A stretch of DNA of 64,000 nucleotides, from assembly GCF_000711725.1 (NCBI RefSeq), contig NZ_JONP01000012.1, positions 62,001 to 126,000 of the forward strand, written 5' to 3'. This stretch comes from Roseomonas aerilata DSM 19363. GTDB lineage: Bacteria > Pseudomonadota > Alphaproteobacteria > Acetobacterales > Acetobacteraceae. Positions 55,725-64,000 of the stretch are shown here, in pieces. The notes beneath the pieces were generated by a model that searched no databases, was not told the origin of the DNA, and saw nothing but the letters and a program-made list of their open reading frames with translations. The position numbers and the translations under genes are program-made. Numbering within the stretch: position 1 is the stretch's first letter; each line of letters starts with the position of its first letter.

Positions 55725-56888
55725 ATGTCCCCTTCCGCCGTTCCCGCCCGGGCGCTGCTGCCCTATCCGCTGATCGTGCTGGTGGGGTTCCTCTCCATCG
55801 CGCTGCCGCTGCCGGTGCTGTCCCAGCACGTGAACGAGGGGCTGGGATTCAGCCTTCTCACCGCCGGGCTGGTGATCGGGCTGCAGTCGATCGGCACGAT
55901 CCTGACGCGGCAATGGGCGGGGCGGCTGGCGGACCGGGCGGGCTCCAGGCGGGCGGTGCTGCTGGGCCTGCCGCTGGCCGGGCTGTCGGGGCTGCTGTCC
56001 CTTCTCTCGGCGCTGATGCCGGACCCGGTTCCGGCATTGGCTGTGCTCGTGGTGGCGCGGCTGCTGATGGGGCCGGCGGAGAGCCTTATCCTGGTTGGGG
56101 CGATGACCTGGGGAATTACCCGGCTCGGCGCCGCGCGCACGGGGCTGGTGATGACCTGGCAGGGGATGGCGATCTTCGGGGCACTGGGCATCGGGGCACC
56201 GATCGGGCTGTGGCTGATGGGCCGCTTCGGCTTCGCGGGCGTCTCCGCGGCCATGATCGCGGTGGCGCTGCTGGGACTGGCGCTCGTGCTGCCGCTGTCG
56301 CCGGTGGCGCCCCTCGCGCGCGGGGCGAGGACCTCGGCCTTAGGGGTCTTCGGGCTGATCTGGCGGGAGGGGACGGTGCTCTTCCTCAGCGCGGCGCCGC
56401 AGGCCCTGCTCAGCGGCTATGTCGCGCTGCACTTCGCCAGCCGCGGCTGGGAAGGGGCGGGGCTGACGCTGACGGGCTTCGGCGTTGGCGTGGTGGCCAC
56501 GCGGCTGCTCTTTGGCGGGATGCCGGACCGGCTCGGCGGGCGGCGGGTCGCGCTGATCTCGCTGGGGGTGGAGGCGCTGGGCCAGGCGCTGCTCTGGACG
56601 GCGCCTGGGCCGGTGATGGCGGTGGTGGGCGCGACGCTGAGCGGGGCGGGCATGTCGCTCATCTTCCCGGCCATGGGGGTTGAGGCGGTGCGGCGGGTGC
56701 CCGCGGCCAGCCGCGGGCTGGCGGTGGGCAGCTTCTCCGCCTTCTTCGACGCGGCGATCGGGCTTGCCGGGCCGGTCGGGGGGCTGATCGCGCTGGTCGG
56801 CGGGTTCCCGGCGGTGTTCCTGGCGGGGGGGATCGCCTGCCTCATCGGGATCGCGCTGCTGCTGCGCGGCGGCTGGGGGCACGCATAG
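55725..56888 (+). CDS. Major facilitator superfamily transporter (YhhS/YfcJ-like)
   Basis: 387 residues, 12 hydrophobic segments. The MFS loop 2-3 motif appears as WAGRLADRAGSRRAVLLGLPLA and its second-half copy as FGGMPDRLGGRRVALIS. Residues VSQHVNEGLGFS and the length match the YhhS/YfcJ arabinose-efflux-type branch; the substrate is unknown. A GC-rich hairpin at 56893 follows. Confidence 0.9.
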   Translation: MSPSAVPARALLPYPLIVLVGFLSIALPLPVLSQHVNEGLGFSLLTAGLVIGLQSIGTILTRQWAGRLADRAGSRRAVLLGLPLAGLSGLLSLLSALMPDPVPALAVLVVARLLMGPAESLILVGAMTWGITRLGAARTGLVMTWQGMAIFGALGIGAPIGLWLMGRFGFAGVSAAMIAVALLGLALVLPLSPVAPLARGARTSALGVFGLIWREGTVLFLSAAPQALLSGYVALHFASRGWEGAGLTLTGFGVGVVATRLLFGGMPDRLGGRRVALISLGVEALGQALLWTAPGPVMAVVGATLSGAGMSLIFPAMGVEAVRRVPAASRGLAVGSFSAFFDAAIGLAGPVGGLIALVGGFPAVFLAGGIACLIGIALLLRGGWGHA

Positions 56889-56892
56889 AAAA

Positions 56893-56918
56893 GGGGCGGC
56901 GGATCGCTCCGCCGCCCC
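56893..56918 (-). terminator. Terminator between MFS gene and rpoH
   Basis: GGGGCGGCGGA and TCCGCCGCCCC pair over 11 bp with a 4-nt loop. On the minus strand it is followed by TTTTC, so it serves rpoH best; it may also act for the convergent MFS gene. Confidence 0.75.
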
Positions 56919-56938
56919 CGTTCAGGCTGTCCAGGACG

Positions 56939-57823
56939 TCAGGTCACCGCGAGGCGGCGCTCGACGATCTGGGTCTTCATGTTCTTCTGCAGCTTCTCGA
57001 AGGCGCGAACCTCGATCTGCCGCACCCGCTCGCGCGAGATGTTGTACTGCTGGGACAGCTCCTCGAGCGTCGTCGGCTCGTCCTTCAGGCGGCGCTCGAT
57101 GAGGATGTGGCGCTCGCGATCGTTCAGGGTGCTCAGCGCCCCGTTGAGCAGGTCGCGGCGGTTGGACATGTCCTCGCGCTCGGCCAGCTCGCTCTCCTGG
57201 CTCTCGCCCTCGTCCACCAGCCAGTCCTGCCACTCACCCTCGCTGTCCGCGCGGATGGGGGAGTTGAGGCTGTTGTCCGGGCTGGCGAGGCGCCGGTTCA
57301 TCGAGACGACGTCCTGCTCGGGCACCTGGAGGACGCGGGCAATCTTCTCGACCTGCTCGGGCTTGAGGTCGCCCTCCTCCAGCGCGGCCATCTGGCCCTT
57401 CAGGCGGCGCAGGTTGAAGAAAAGCTTCTTCTGGGCCGCGGTCGTGCCCATCTTCACCAGCGACCAGGAGTGCAGGATGTATTCCTGGATGGCCGCACGG
57501 ATCCACCACATGGCGTAGGTGGCCAGGCGGAAGCCGCGGTCGGGGTCGAAGCGCTTCACCGCCTGCATCATGCCGACGTTGCCCTCGGAGATGAGCTCGC
57601 CGACGGGCAGGCCGTAGCCGCGATACCCCATGGCGATCTTCGCCACGAGGCGAAGATGCGAGGTGACCAGCTTGTGGGCGGCGTTCTCGTCCTGGTTGTC
57701 GCGCCAGCGCTTGGCGAGGTTCAGCTCCTCCTCCGGCGCCAGCATCGGGAACTTGCGGATTTCCTGCAGGTAGCGGGAGAGGTTGCCCTCGGGGGCAATC
57801 GGGATCATCGAAGTGGAAGCCAT
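56939..57823 (-). CDS. rpoH: RNA polymerase sigma-32 factor RpoH
   Basis: 294 residues. Region 2 carries the -10-binding WWIRAAIQEYIL; the RpoH box QKKLFFNLRR is at 131-140; region 4 has the helix-turn-helix LEELSQQYNISRERVRQIE. These mark the heat-shock sigma factor. The ATG at 57823 has AGGAGG 11 bases upstream; a longer frame to 57958 is unlikely. It directs chaperone and protease genes on heat stress. Confidence 0.97.
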   Translation of the reverse strand: MASTSMIPIAPEGNLSRYLQEIRKFPMLAPEEELNLAKRWRDNQDENAAHKLVTSHLRLVAKIAMGYRGYGLPVGELISEGNVGMMQAVKRFDPDRGFRLATYAMWWIRAAIQEYILHSWSLVKMGTTAAQKKLFFNLRRLKGQMAALEEGDLKPEQVEKIARVLQVPEQDVVSMNRRLASPDNSLNSPIRADSEGEWQDWLVDEGESQESELAEREDMSNRRDLLNGALSTLNDRERHILIERRLKDEPTTLEELSQQYNISRERVRQIEVRAFEKLQKNMKTQIVERRLAVT

Positions 57824-58133
57824 AAAAGCAACTGCCTCCTGATTCAGCCGGGCTTGCCCCCGGGAGTGGCGGGCGCGCGAACGGCTGAGCAGCGGCTCGG
57901 GACATCCGAGCCATGCCTTCGCGCGCTGGGCCCTGAGCCCATCAAGAACGCCCGCCATCCCCCAGGTTTTCGCATTCGCGAGGGAAGAAGGTGGTCGTTC
58001 CGGAAGGGGGGGTTTCTAGGCGCCCCACTGCGAAAGCTGTCATGCTTGTAATATGGGCCATCGAAAAAGGCAAGGAAAACCCGACTGAAACGGTACGGTT
58101 ACACGGGATCCAGCCTCCATGTTCAGGCCCTGT
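57824..58133. other. 310-bp gap upstream of rpoH, convergent-free region
   Basis: It holds the rpoH leader and promoter and the downstream end of rluD. The 58030-58100 part is relatively AT-rich, but I could not settle on a promoter pair with normal spacing. No gene seen. Confidence 0.5.
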
Positions 58134-59132
58134 TCATGGGCTTTCTGGCGTGTCCAGCGCCGTAATCAGGGCAGCCATGTCCGGAGGGATGGGCGTCGAG
58201 AAGGATAGCGGCCGGCCCGTGATGGGGTGGTTGAAGCCCAGGGACTGGGCGTGCAGCGCCTGCCGGGGGAAGGAAAGAAGGGCATCCCGCGCCGCCGGGG
58301 GCAGGAGCTTCGCGCTTCCCGGCGTGCGGCGGAGGTAGACGGGGTCCCCCACCAGCGGATGGCCGATATGGGCCATGTGGACGCGGATCTGGTGGGTGCG
58401 CCCCGTCGCCAGGCGGCAGCGGAGGAGGGAGCAGGCGGCGCCCCAGGCGCGCTCTGTCGCGTAATGGGTCAGGGCGTGCTTGCCGCGGGGAACGACCGCC
58501 ATGCGCTTGCGGTCCGCCGGGTGGCGGCCAACCGGGGCCTCCACGCTGCCGGAGACGGGGGAGGGGGTGCCCCAGGCGAGTGCAAGGTAGCTGCGGTCGA
58601 GGTCGCGCTCGGCGAAAGCGGTGGAGAGAGCCTGGTGGGCGGCCTCGGTCTTGGCCACGACCATGACGCCGCTCGTTTCCTTGTCGAGGCGGTGGACAAT
58701 GCCCGGCCGCTTCTCGCCGCCGATGCCCGAGAGGTCCTCACCGGCATGGGCGAGGATGGCGTTGACCAGCGTGCCGTCCTGGTGGCCCGGCGCGGGGTGG
58801 ACGACGAGGCCCGCGGGCTTGTCGAGCACGATGAGGTCGCGGTCCTCGTAGAGGATGGTCAGGTCCATGGCCTGGGGCAGTGGCGTCGCGGGCTCGGGCG
58901 GCGGGACGGAGAGGGTGTAGCGGGCGCCGGAGCGGAGCGATTCGGAGGGGTCGGTGGTGGGGGTGCCGTCGCGCGCGGCGTGCCCGGCCTCCACCAGCGC
59001 CTTGACGCGGGAGCGCGAGAGACCGCCCATGCCAGCGAAGGCCCGGTCCAGCCGCTCGCCCGCCTGCTCAGCGGTTGCGGTGAAGGAGAGGGGCTCGGCC
59101 GGTGCGGTGGAGGGGTCTGTGCGCGCGCTCAA
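58134..59132 (-). CDS. rluD: RluA-family 23S rRNA pseudouridine synthase (RluD type)
   Basis: About 332 residues from a TTG at 59132 (an ATG at 59198 is the only longer choice and has no ribosome site). N-terminal S4 domain (GERLDRAFAGMGGLSRSRVKALVEAGH), catalytic block GIVHRLDKETSGVMVVAKT with the nucleophilic Asp, and C-terminal GRTHQIRVHMAHIGHPLVGD. RluD makes pseudouridines in helix 69 of 23S rRNA. The TTG start lies inside the first codons of the divergent DUF6476 gene. Confidence 0.9.
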   Translation of the reverse strand: MSARTDPSTAPAEPLSFTATAEQAGERLDRAFAGMGGLSRSRVKALVEAGHAARDGTPTTDPSESLRSGARYTLSVPPPEPATPLPQAMDLTILYEDRDLIVLDKPAGLVVHPAPGHQDGTLVNAILAHAGEDLSGIGGEKRPGIVHRLDKETSGVMVVAKTEAAHQALSTAFAERDLDRSYLALAWGTPSPVSGSVEAPVGRHPADRKRMAVVPRGKHALTHYATERAWGAACSLLRCRLATGRTHQIRVHMAHIGHPLVGDPVYLRRTPGSAKLLPPAARDALLSFPRQALHAQSLGFNHPITGRPLSFSTPIPPDMAALITALDTPESP

Positions 59133-59424
59133 GGTTCTCGTCGTGGGTATGGGGGTGCTGATCGTCGTCGGCACCGTCACCCTGGTTGTGCTGGTCATTC
59201 AGCGTGCAAGCAAGGCCGTGCCGGCGGTCATGGCCGTGCCGGCGGGGGCGCCGCTTCCGGCGGGGCTGACTCTCGGCCAACCCGCCGGGAGCCGGATTAG
59301 CGGAATCGCACCCGGTGGCGAGGGGCGAGTGGCCGTCTGGGTGCAGCGGCCGGACGGGGACCGCGTGGTGATCCTGGACACGCGGAGTGGTCAGGCGGTG
59401 GGCGAGGTCCGCCTGGGGGAGTGA
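59119..59424 (+). CDS. DUF6476-family membrane-anchored protein
   Basis: 101 residues from a GTG with GGAGGGG upstream. One N-terminal membrane helix (VLVVGMGVLIVVGTVTLVVLV) is followed by a soluble domain ending in DRVVILDTRSGQAVGEVRLG. This small alphaproteobacterial family is typically divergent from rluD, as here. Function unknown. Its first 14 bases overlap the presumed rluD start. Confidence 0.8.
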   Translation: MRALKVLVVGMGVLIVVGTVTLVVLVIQRASKAVPAVMAVPAGAPLPAGLTLGQPAGSRISGIAPGGEGRVAVWVQRPDGDRVVILDTRSGQAVGEVRLGE

Positions 59425-59428
59425 GGGC

Positions 59429-59620
59429 GTGGCGCACCGCAAGCCGAACCTGCCGGTCAAGGACTGCGCCGCCTGCGGGCGGCCATTCGCCTGGCGGCGG
59501 AAGTGGGCGCGGGACTGGGAAGCGGTGCGCTTCTGCTCGGAGGCCTGCCGGGAGGGCCGTCATCCGCTCGCCGGAGGAAGGGGTGGAAAAAAAGCGCAGA
59601 AGATGCCGGACCCGGGTTGA
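59429..59620 (+). CDS. DUF2256 zinc-ribbon-like small protein
   Basis: 63 residues from a GTG with GAGGG upstream, 4 bases after the preceding stop. Contains the DUF2256 pattern KDCAACGRPFAWRRKW followed by FCSEACR: four cysteines in C-x2-C ... C-x3-C spacing, a likely zinc site. Family members are often near cryptochrome/photolyase-related genes; none is present here. Function unknown. Confidence 0.85.
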   Translation: MAHRKPNLPVKDCAACGRPFAWRRKWARDWEAVRFCSEACREGRHPLAGGRGGKKAQKMPDPG

Positions 59621-59663
59621 TCACCCCGGGGATCGCGGATAGAAGGCCGCTCCCGCAGGCCAC

Positions 59664-59739
59664 GTCCCCATCGTCTAGAGGCCTAGGACACCGCCCTCTC
59701 ACGGCGGTAACAGGGGTTCGAATCCCCTTGGGGACGCCA
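59664..59739 (+). tRNA. tRNA-Glu (anticodon CTC)
   Basis: 76 nt with encoded CCA. Acceptor arms GTCCCCA/TGGGGAC, anticodon arm CCGCC-CTCTCAC-GGCGG giving CTC, and T-arm loop TTCGAAT flanked by AGGGG/CCCCT. All four arms pair. Confidence 0.97.
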
Positions 59740-59973
59740 GCCGGCGTCGAATTGTTCGGCTTATGCGCGGTCCAACTCCCGCACCCAACAATCACCACCA
59801 GACTCCCCAGTGAACATGTGCGGACAATCGCAGGCTGGACGATTGCCTCGATGCTCGCCTACCGCGCGGAAAGCGCAGGCTGGCGCAGGTGTTCTGGGTT
59901 GTATCCAGAACAACCGGCGGGACGGCGCAGGGCGCCGGTATACGGCTGCGGAAGCGTGCAGAGTAGGAAGCGG

Positions 59974-60753
59974 ATGAGCACTGGTCAGAACGGTTGGCAC
60001 CGGAGCATCGGCCGCCTTTCTCTCTTGCTGGGCTTCGGATTTCTTGCCGCAGCGAGCACGGCCCGGGCAGGTGACGTCGATGACCTCGACGTGTTCCTCC
60101 CGACGACGCTGGAGGACGCCTTCACGGGCGAGCCGAAGCAGGGCGAGCTGCAGGCCGGCCTTCGCTTCGACCGGCGTCGTGGCCACGACGACCTGCAGAT
60201 CTTCCCGCAGTTCCAGGCCAGCCCCGCCGATGGCCTGCTCCTCAATGTGAGCGTCCCCTACATCATTGGCTCGGGCGATCGTGCCAATCAGGGCCAGGTG
60301 AGCGCAGGGGCGCTGTATAACTTTAATCGGGAGACACTCTGGCTCCCCGCCTTCACCGCGGGCATTGACGCCAGTACGCCCATTGGGCCCGGGGACAGGG
60401 CCACCCAGCTGCAGCTGACGGGGGTTGTGACGCGGACCATCGACCCGGCGGGCAACAAGCGTCTGCACCTGAATGCGGCCTGGATCACGCGCTTTGCCCC
60501 CTCCGCCGAGGAGAGGCACAACCAGTACCGGGTGGTCGCGGGATACAGCCAGCTTCTCGGTCGAGACACGGCGTTGATCGTGGACTACGTGCGCGAACGG
60601 CAGGAATTCGGGCAGCGGGATGCCAACATCGTCGAAGTTGGCTTTCGGCATCGGCTGAGCGAGCGGGCGACGGCCGGCTTCGGGGGAGGTGCTGGCATCG
60701 GCAGGGATTCTCCCAGGTACCGCGCCCTGTTCAGTCTCGAGGTCGACCTCTGA
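59974..60753 (+). CDS. Putative outer-membrane beta-barrel protein
   Basis: 259 residues with a signal peptide (LSLLLGFGFLAAASTARA). The mature part is alternating hydrophobic/polar strands with short turns (LQAGLRFDRRRG, LLLNVSVPYIIG, LHLNAAWITRF, NIVEVGFRHRL) and ends in a hydrophobic C-terminal strand (ALFSLEVDL). This is the pattern of a 12- to 14-strand transporter-like barrel, e.g. the phenol-degradation MetA-like group. ATG at 59974 after AGGAAG. Codon use is slightly less GC-biased than the core genes. Confidence 0.75.
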   Translation: MSTGQNGWHRSIGRLSLLLGFGFLAAASTARAGDVDDLDVFLPTTLEDAFTGEPKQGELQAGLRFDRRRGHDDLQIFPQFQASPADGLLLNVSVPYIIGSGDRANQGQVSAGALYNFNRETLWLPAFTAGIDASTPIGPGDRATQLQLTGVVTRTIDPAGNKRLHLNAAWITRFAPSAEERHNQYRVVAGYSQLLGRDTALIVDYVRERQEFGQRDANIVEVGFRHRLSERATAGFGGGAGIGRDSPRYRALFSLEVDL

Positions 60754-60817
60754 CACAGCAGGCAGGGAAAAGTTCATGCCGAAGATCAGGGGTGCGACTG
60801 CGCAAGGAGGAGGTGGC

Positions 60818-61036
60818 ATGAAGAGGCTTTGCAGCGTCAATGCATCCTGGCTCGCCGTCGCGATCCTATGTGCCAGCGCGTCGGCTCAGGAGCGACCGTC
60901 GCCCTCAACCGCCGAGACCCAGTGCCGACAGGAAGTGGATCGGAAGCATCCACCCGGCTCCCTCTCCCGGAGCAGAAATGAGCGGCAGCGGCTCATCGAG
61001 GCCTGCGTGGCGAATGGTGGGCGGCTCCCGGGGTGA
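60818..61036 (+). CDS. Small secreted protein, 72 residues
   Basis: MKRLCSVNASWLAVAILCAS is a signal sequence, cleaved near SASAQ. The mature peptide of about 48 residues is charged with two cysteines (ETQCRQEV, IEACVANGG). Strong ribosome site (AAGGAGGAGG) before ATG 60818. Resembles PsiF-like small periplasmic repeats only loosely; I do not assign a family. Confidence 0.65.
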   Translation: MKRLCSVNASWLAVAILCASASAQERPSPSTAETQCRQEVDRKHPPGSLSRSRNERQRLIEACVANGGRLPG

Positions 61037-61104
61037 CGTGAGGCAACGGCATCACGAGGCTGGATGGTGCAATGGCAAGGCCTTCGGCTGAGGAAGGAGA
61101 GGAG

Positions 61105-61353
61105 ATGAGCGATCCTGGCTGGATCACGGACGCTCAGGGGCAGCGGGTCATGCTTGGCCTGACCGCGGATGAGACGGCCGAGTACCAGAGCCTGCTGAAC
61201 GTGTCGGCCGGGGTGTCATGCGAAGAGATGCAGGCCCGCTTCGCGTTGTTGAGAAGACGGCATGAAACGGTTCGGCATGTCGTCGGGGGAGCGTTCAATG
61301 CCGAGAACGGCGATGGTGCGGGCGCCGCTTCGCGGAGGAAAAGGTCCGAGTGA
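61105..61353 (+). CDS. Small hypothetical protein, 82 residues
   Basis: Begins MSDPGWITDAQGQRVMLGLT after an excellent ribosome site (GGAAGGAGAGG). Helical and charged, with a central LTADETAEYQSLLNVS region and a basic tail. Follows the secreted-protein gene at 68 bp. Function unknown; I recognise no domain. Confidence 0.6.
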   Translation: MSDPGWITDAQGQRVMLGLTADETAEYQSLLNVSAGVSCEEMQARFALLRRRHETVRHVVGGAFNAENGDGAGAASRRKRSE

Positions 61354-61556
61354 GCCTGGTGCCGCTCGTCAGCGGCCCAGTCGGTTGAGACTGGACCGAC
61401 TCGTGCTCGCCAGCGGAGCAGGTGACGGCGCTGCGATGGTTCGGGGTTTGCCAGCCTTCAGACGGACGATCAGAGACTTATGCGGTGCTTTCGCTCCTCG
61501 GGGTGGCGCTGAACTTCCGGTCTCCTCGATGCCCTGCTGTGCCGCAGGGCCCGGGC

Positions 61557-63608
61557 TTAGCCGCCACCGCTTTCATTCCAGCGGTCAGCGGGTGCCGGCT
61601 CCAGCCTGAGCGGCACGTCCACCTCGCCGACAAGCCCCGAAGGCTCCCAGCCGAGCGACAGCGTCCCACCGAGCTGCGCCCGCACCGTGCCGTCCAACAC
61701 GCGCGTCCCGAAGCCCCGCCGCTCCGGCGGCCGCTGGATCGGCGGCCCGCCGGTCTCCGCCCAGCGCAGGCGCAGCCGTCCGGGCCGGCTGCCCTCCACC
61801 CTCCAGCTGACCGCCACGCGGCCCGTTGGTGTCGAGAGCGCACCGTACTTGACGGCGTTCGTGGCCAGTTCGTGCATGGCCATCGCGAAAGGCTGGGCTG
61901 CCCCGGCCGGCAGCGCGACGGTGGGACCTTCCGCCGTGACCTGCGAGCGCCCGCCGTCGCGAGCGAGGAACCCGTCCAGCTCGCCGCGCACGAGTGTCAG
62001 GAGGTCCGCGCCGGCCCATTGTTCCTCGGCCAGCAGGGTCTGCGCGCGGGCCAGGGCGGCCACTCGTCCCTCGATCTCGCGGATATAGGCGGGCAGGTCG
62101 GGCGCGCGCGTCAGCCGCAGGGCCGCCTGCACGACCGAGAGGGCGTTCTTGGCCCGGTGGTCCACCTCGCGCGACAGGAGCGCCTGCCGCTCCTCGGCCT
62201 GCTTGCGCTTCGTGATGTCCACCACGGTTCCCGAGAAACGGGTTGGCGCCCCATCGGGGCCGTAGAGGCAGCGGCCGCGCGCGGCGACCCACCGGACCTC
62301 GCCATCGGCCTGGACGAGGCGGTACTCCGCCTCGTAGGGCTCTCCGGTCGCCACCGTGCGGTTCATCGCGGCCTCGACCCGCGGGCCGTCCTCCGGGTGG
62401 ATCACGCGCGTGAAGTCCGCGAGCGGCGCGCCGGCCGCGGCCCGCTCCGGCTCCACCCCGAAGAGCCGGGCGAAGCGCGCGTCGGCGAAGAGGCGGTCTT
62501 CGGGGACGAGCCAGTCGTAGAGGCCGACCATCCCGGAGGCGTCGAGCGCCAGTTGCAGCCGCCCCTCGCTCTCGCGCAGTTCCGCCTGTGCCCAGGCCCG
62601 CTGGACCGCGTCCCAGGTGCGCCCGGCGGCCTCCTCCACGAGTTCCACCTCGGCACTCGTCCAGCGGCGCGGGTGACGGCTGTGCACGTAGAGGATGGCG
62701 GCCAGTCGCCCGGAGCGGACGAGAGGGGCGACGACGAGGGCGCGGGTCTCGATGCCTCTCCATGTCGGCAGATAGGCCGGGTCGGCGGTGCGAGGATCCA
62801 CCTGGCAGTCCTCCACCACCAGCGCGCGCCCGGCACGCAATTCGGCGATCACGGCCGGACCGAAGGCGTCGAGGAGGCGGGCCTCCCCGGCGAGGGAGGG
62901 CACGTCGCCGCCCGTCCAGTCGCGCTCGACCGAAACCGCCTCGCCGGACGCATCGACGATGCCGTAGCCCGCGCGATCCGCGCCGAGCTCCGTCCCGAGC
63001 AGTTCCGCCGCCCTTGTCGGGAGCACGTGCGGGCCTTCGAGGCCCCGGAGGGCATCGCCGAGCCGCACGAGGAAAGCCTGCTTCCTCTCCATCTGCACAC
63101 GGGCAGTCGTCTCCGCCACGGCGCAGAACATGCCGGCGACCCGACCGCCCTCGTCCCGCACGGGGGAGTAGGAGAAGGTGAACCAGGTCTGCTCGTCGAA
63201 GCCCTTGCGGTTCATCAGGAGCGGCAGGTCCTGGCGATAGGTCGCCTCGCCGGCCATGGCCGCGTCGATCAGCGGGGAGATGTCGGGCCAGATCTCGGCC
63301 CAGATGTCGTGGAAACGGGCGCCGAGGGCGCGTGGGTGCTTCGCGCCGAGGATCTCGGCATAGGCATCGTTGTAGAGGAAGCCCAGCTCCTCGCCCCAGG
63401 CGACGAACATCGGGAACTTGGAGCCGAGCAGCAGGCCGATGACTGATCGCAGCGATTGCGGCCAGGCGGCCGGGTCGCCGAGCGGCGAGGTGGACCAGTC
63501 ATGGACTCGCATCAGGGCGCCGGCTTCGCCGCCATCGGCGAGGAAGGCCAGGCTCGGTCCTGGATCGGCTCGTCCCTGTGCGCGGGGGGCGGGAAGGGGA
63601 AGCCTCAC
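61557..63608 (-). CDS. HWE-family sensor histidine kinase with PAS-GAF-PAS input
   Basis: 683 residues from a GTG. PAS-like domain at about 45-165 (VAWGEELGFLYNDAYAEILG), GAF at about 185-330, PAS/PAC at about 345-465 ending in VVDITKRKQAEE, then an HWE dimerisation/kinase module: phospho-acceptor His484 in EVDHRAKNALSVVQA and ATPase motif MHELATNAVKYGALS. HWE kinases are soluble alphaproteobacterial light, redox or stress sensors. No Cys-LOV motif here. No response regulator adjacent. An alternative start at ATG 63512 would cut the family-typical leader LAFLADGGEAGALMRVHDW. Confidence 0.9.
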   Translation of the reverse strand: MRLPLPAPRAQGRADPGPSLAFLADGGEAGALMRVHDWSTSPLGDPAAWPQSLRSVIGLLLGSKFPMFVAWGEELGFLYNDAYAEILGAKHPRALGARFHDIWAEIWPDISPLIDAAMAGEATYRQDLPLLMNRKGFDEQTWFTFSYSPVRDEGGRVAGMFCAVAETTARVQMERKQAFLVRLGDALRGLEGPHVLPTRAAELLGTELGADRAGYGIVDASGEAVSVERDWTGGDVPSLAGEARLLDAFGPAVIAELRAGRALVVEDCQVDPRTADPAYLPTWRGIETRALVVAPLVRSGRLAAILYVHSRHPRRWTSAEVELVEEAAGRTWDAVQRAWAQAELRESEGRLQLALDASGMVGLYDWLVPEDRLFADARFARLFGVEPERAAAGAPLADFTRVIHPEDGPRVEAAMNRTVATGEPYEAEYRLVQADGEVRWVAARGRCLYGPDGAPTRFSGTVVDITKRKQAEERQALLSREVDHRAKNALSVVQAALRLTRAPDLPAYIREIEGRVAALARAQTLLAEEQWAGADLLTLVRGELDGFLARDGGRSQVTAEGPTVALPAGAAQPFAMAMHELATNAVKYGALSTPTGRVAVSWRVEGSRPGRLRLRWAETGGPPIQRPPERRGFGTRVLDGTVRAQLGGTLSLGWEPSGLVGEVDVPLRLEPAPADRWNESGGG

Positions 63609-63919
63609 GGACAGACCGAGCGGCGCCCGGTGGCGCTGTGGTCCTGTCGCTCACGGATGGGTTCCATTGGGCCGATGTGCCCTGCCTTGTCAGCCAACGC
63701 TCTCTCGCTGCGCATCCGTTTCGCTCAGTAACACCTTCCGGCGTACCTTGGGAGCAGGTGAGGGCAGCGAAGCATAGCGCAAGACGGCGGAGCCCGTGCG
63801 GACCAGCCGGGGCAAGGCCGGTCCGCGCCCTGGCCGTTGCTCCTCCAGTAACCGGTGGGCTCTCGTCCGCCCCGGCCAGGACAGGCGCGGCGTGACCGCG
63901 AGGCCGCTGCGCCGGCCGT
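63609..63919. other. 311-bp gap, nothing recognised
   Basis: The short open frames here do not resemble proteins and lack ribosome sites. It presumably holds the HWE kinase promoter. Confidence 0.4.
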
Positions 63920-64000
63920 TCAGGAGACGGACAGGAGCAACGCCAGCCCAGCGGGCAGGGGCGCGGCGGCCAGCACCAGGGCGACACGGGGTGCGTAGGT
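63920..64000 (-). CDS. C-terminal end of a membrane protein (runs off the right edge)
   Basis: The last 26 codons of a minus-strand frame plus TGA at 63920-63922. The translated tail is a hydrophobic helix (VALVLAAAPLPAGLALLL). It could equally be a chance frame; too little is inside the window to name it. Confidence 0.35.
   Translation of the reverse strand, partial: TYAPRVALVLAAAPLPAGLALLLSVS

Noticed and set aside
59664-61353. Possible genomic island inserted at tRNA-Glu
   Set aside because: No integrase, no repeated copy of the tRNA 3-prime end downstream and no strong composition break were seen.

Overview
The window is about 64 kb of very high-GC bacterial chromosome. It is tightly packed, with many 4-nt start/stop overlaps. 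The gene families point to an alphaproteobacterium, most plausibly of the Acetobacteraceae (Roseomonas-like). The evidence is an RpoH of alphaproteobacterial type, a DUF6476 gene divergent from rluD, an ELM1-family protein, a 41-residue L36, many Tat-exported proteins and several orphan solute-binding proteins. The genus is an inference from gene content, not something read directly. No phage, insertion sequence, CRISPR array or rRNA was seen. There is one tRNA, tRNA-Glu(CTC).

Layout. 1-621: N-terminus of a membrane sensor running off the left edge. 769-4422: ATP-dependent DNA ligase and ligase-associated exonuclease, then a lipoprotein lytic transglycosylase. 5025-9475: a GntR/UTRA regulator convergent with a queuosine operon, queA-tgt-queF-queG, joined by three ATGA overlaps; queA has no ATG/GTG/TTG start where its conserved N-terminus begins. 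9685-15618: RTX-type protein, M20 amidohydrolase, DUF1328 peptide, O-antigen ligase-like protein and a Tat-exported SDR. 15825-21803: molybdopterin S/N-oxide reductase and two PhoX-family phosphatases, the second behind a three-unit Pho-box-like array. 21728-30519: small hypothetical protein, LOV-type blue-light hybrid histidine kinase, a peptide/nickel ABC importer (binding protein and two permeases, no ATPase) interrupted by a PRISE-type reductase, and mntH. 30745-36534: secreted protein, pyrE, ELM1 protein, tartrate/malate-type dehydrogenase coupled to a class A beta-lactamase, a small hypothetical gene with a near-consensus promoter, and an SMR exporter. 36539-39486: ScfR-type regulator divergent from isocitrate lyase with inverted repeats between them. 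39549-44651: binding protein, DapA-family lyase, Asp/Glu racemase and two TauE/SafE proteins. 44720-50059: Hsp70-like protein, a 27-codon ORF with a strong ribosome site, rpmJ, glcD and glcE without glcF, and a duplicated-domain secreted protein. 50162-56888: NMT1-type binding protein, FAD monooxygenase coupled to an Asp-nucleophile hydrolase, VOC protein, Tat-exported Gfo/Idh/MocA protein and an MFS transporter. 56939-64000: rpoH, rluD, DUF6476, DUF2256, tRNA-Glu, outer-membrane protein, two small proteins, an HWE histidine kinase and a partial gene.

The most unusual signal is not a gene. A dispersed element of about 240 bp occurs three times (14344-14580; 33356-33591, inverted; 51208-51446). 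Each copy has the same order of four inverted repeats and a T-run after the first hairpin. The copies differ in sequence, but many stem changes are matched on the other arm (compensatory changes). A lone relative of the first hairpin sits at 12744-12790. I do not recognise this as a named family.
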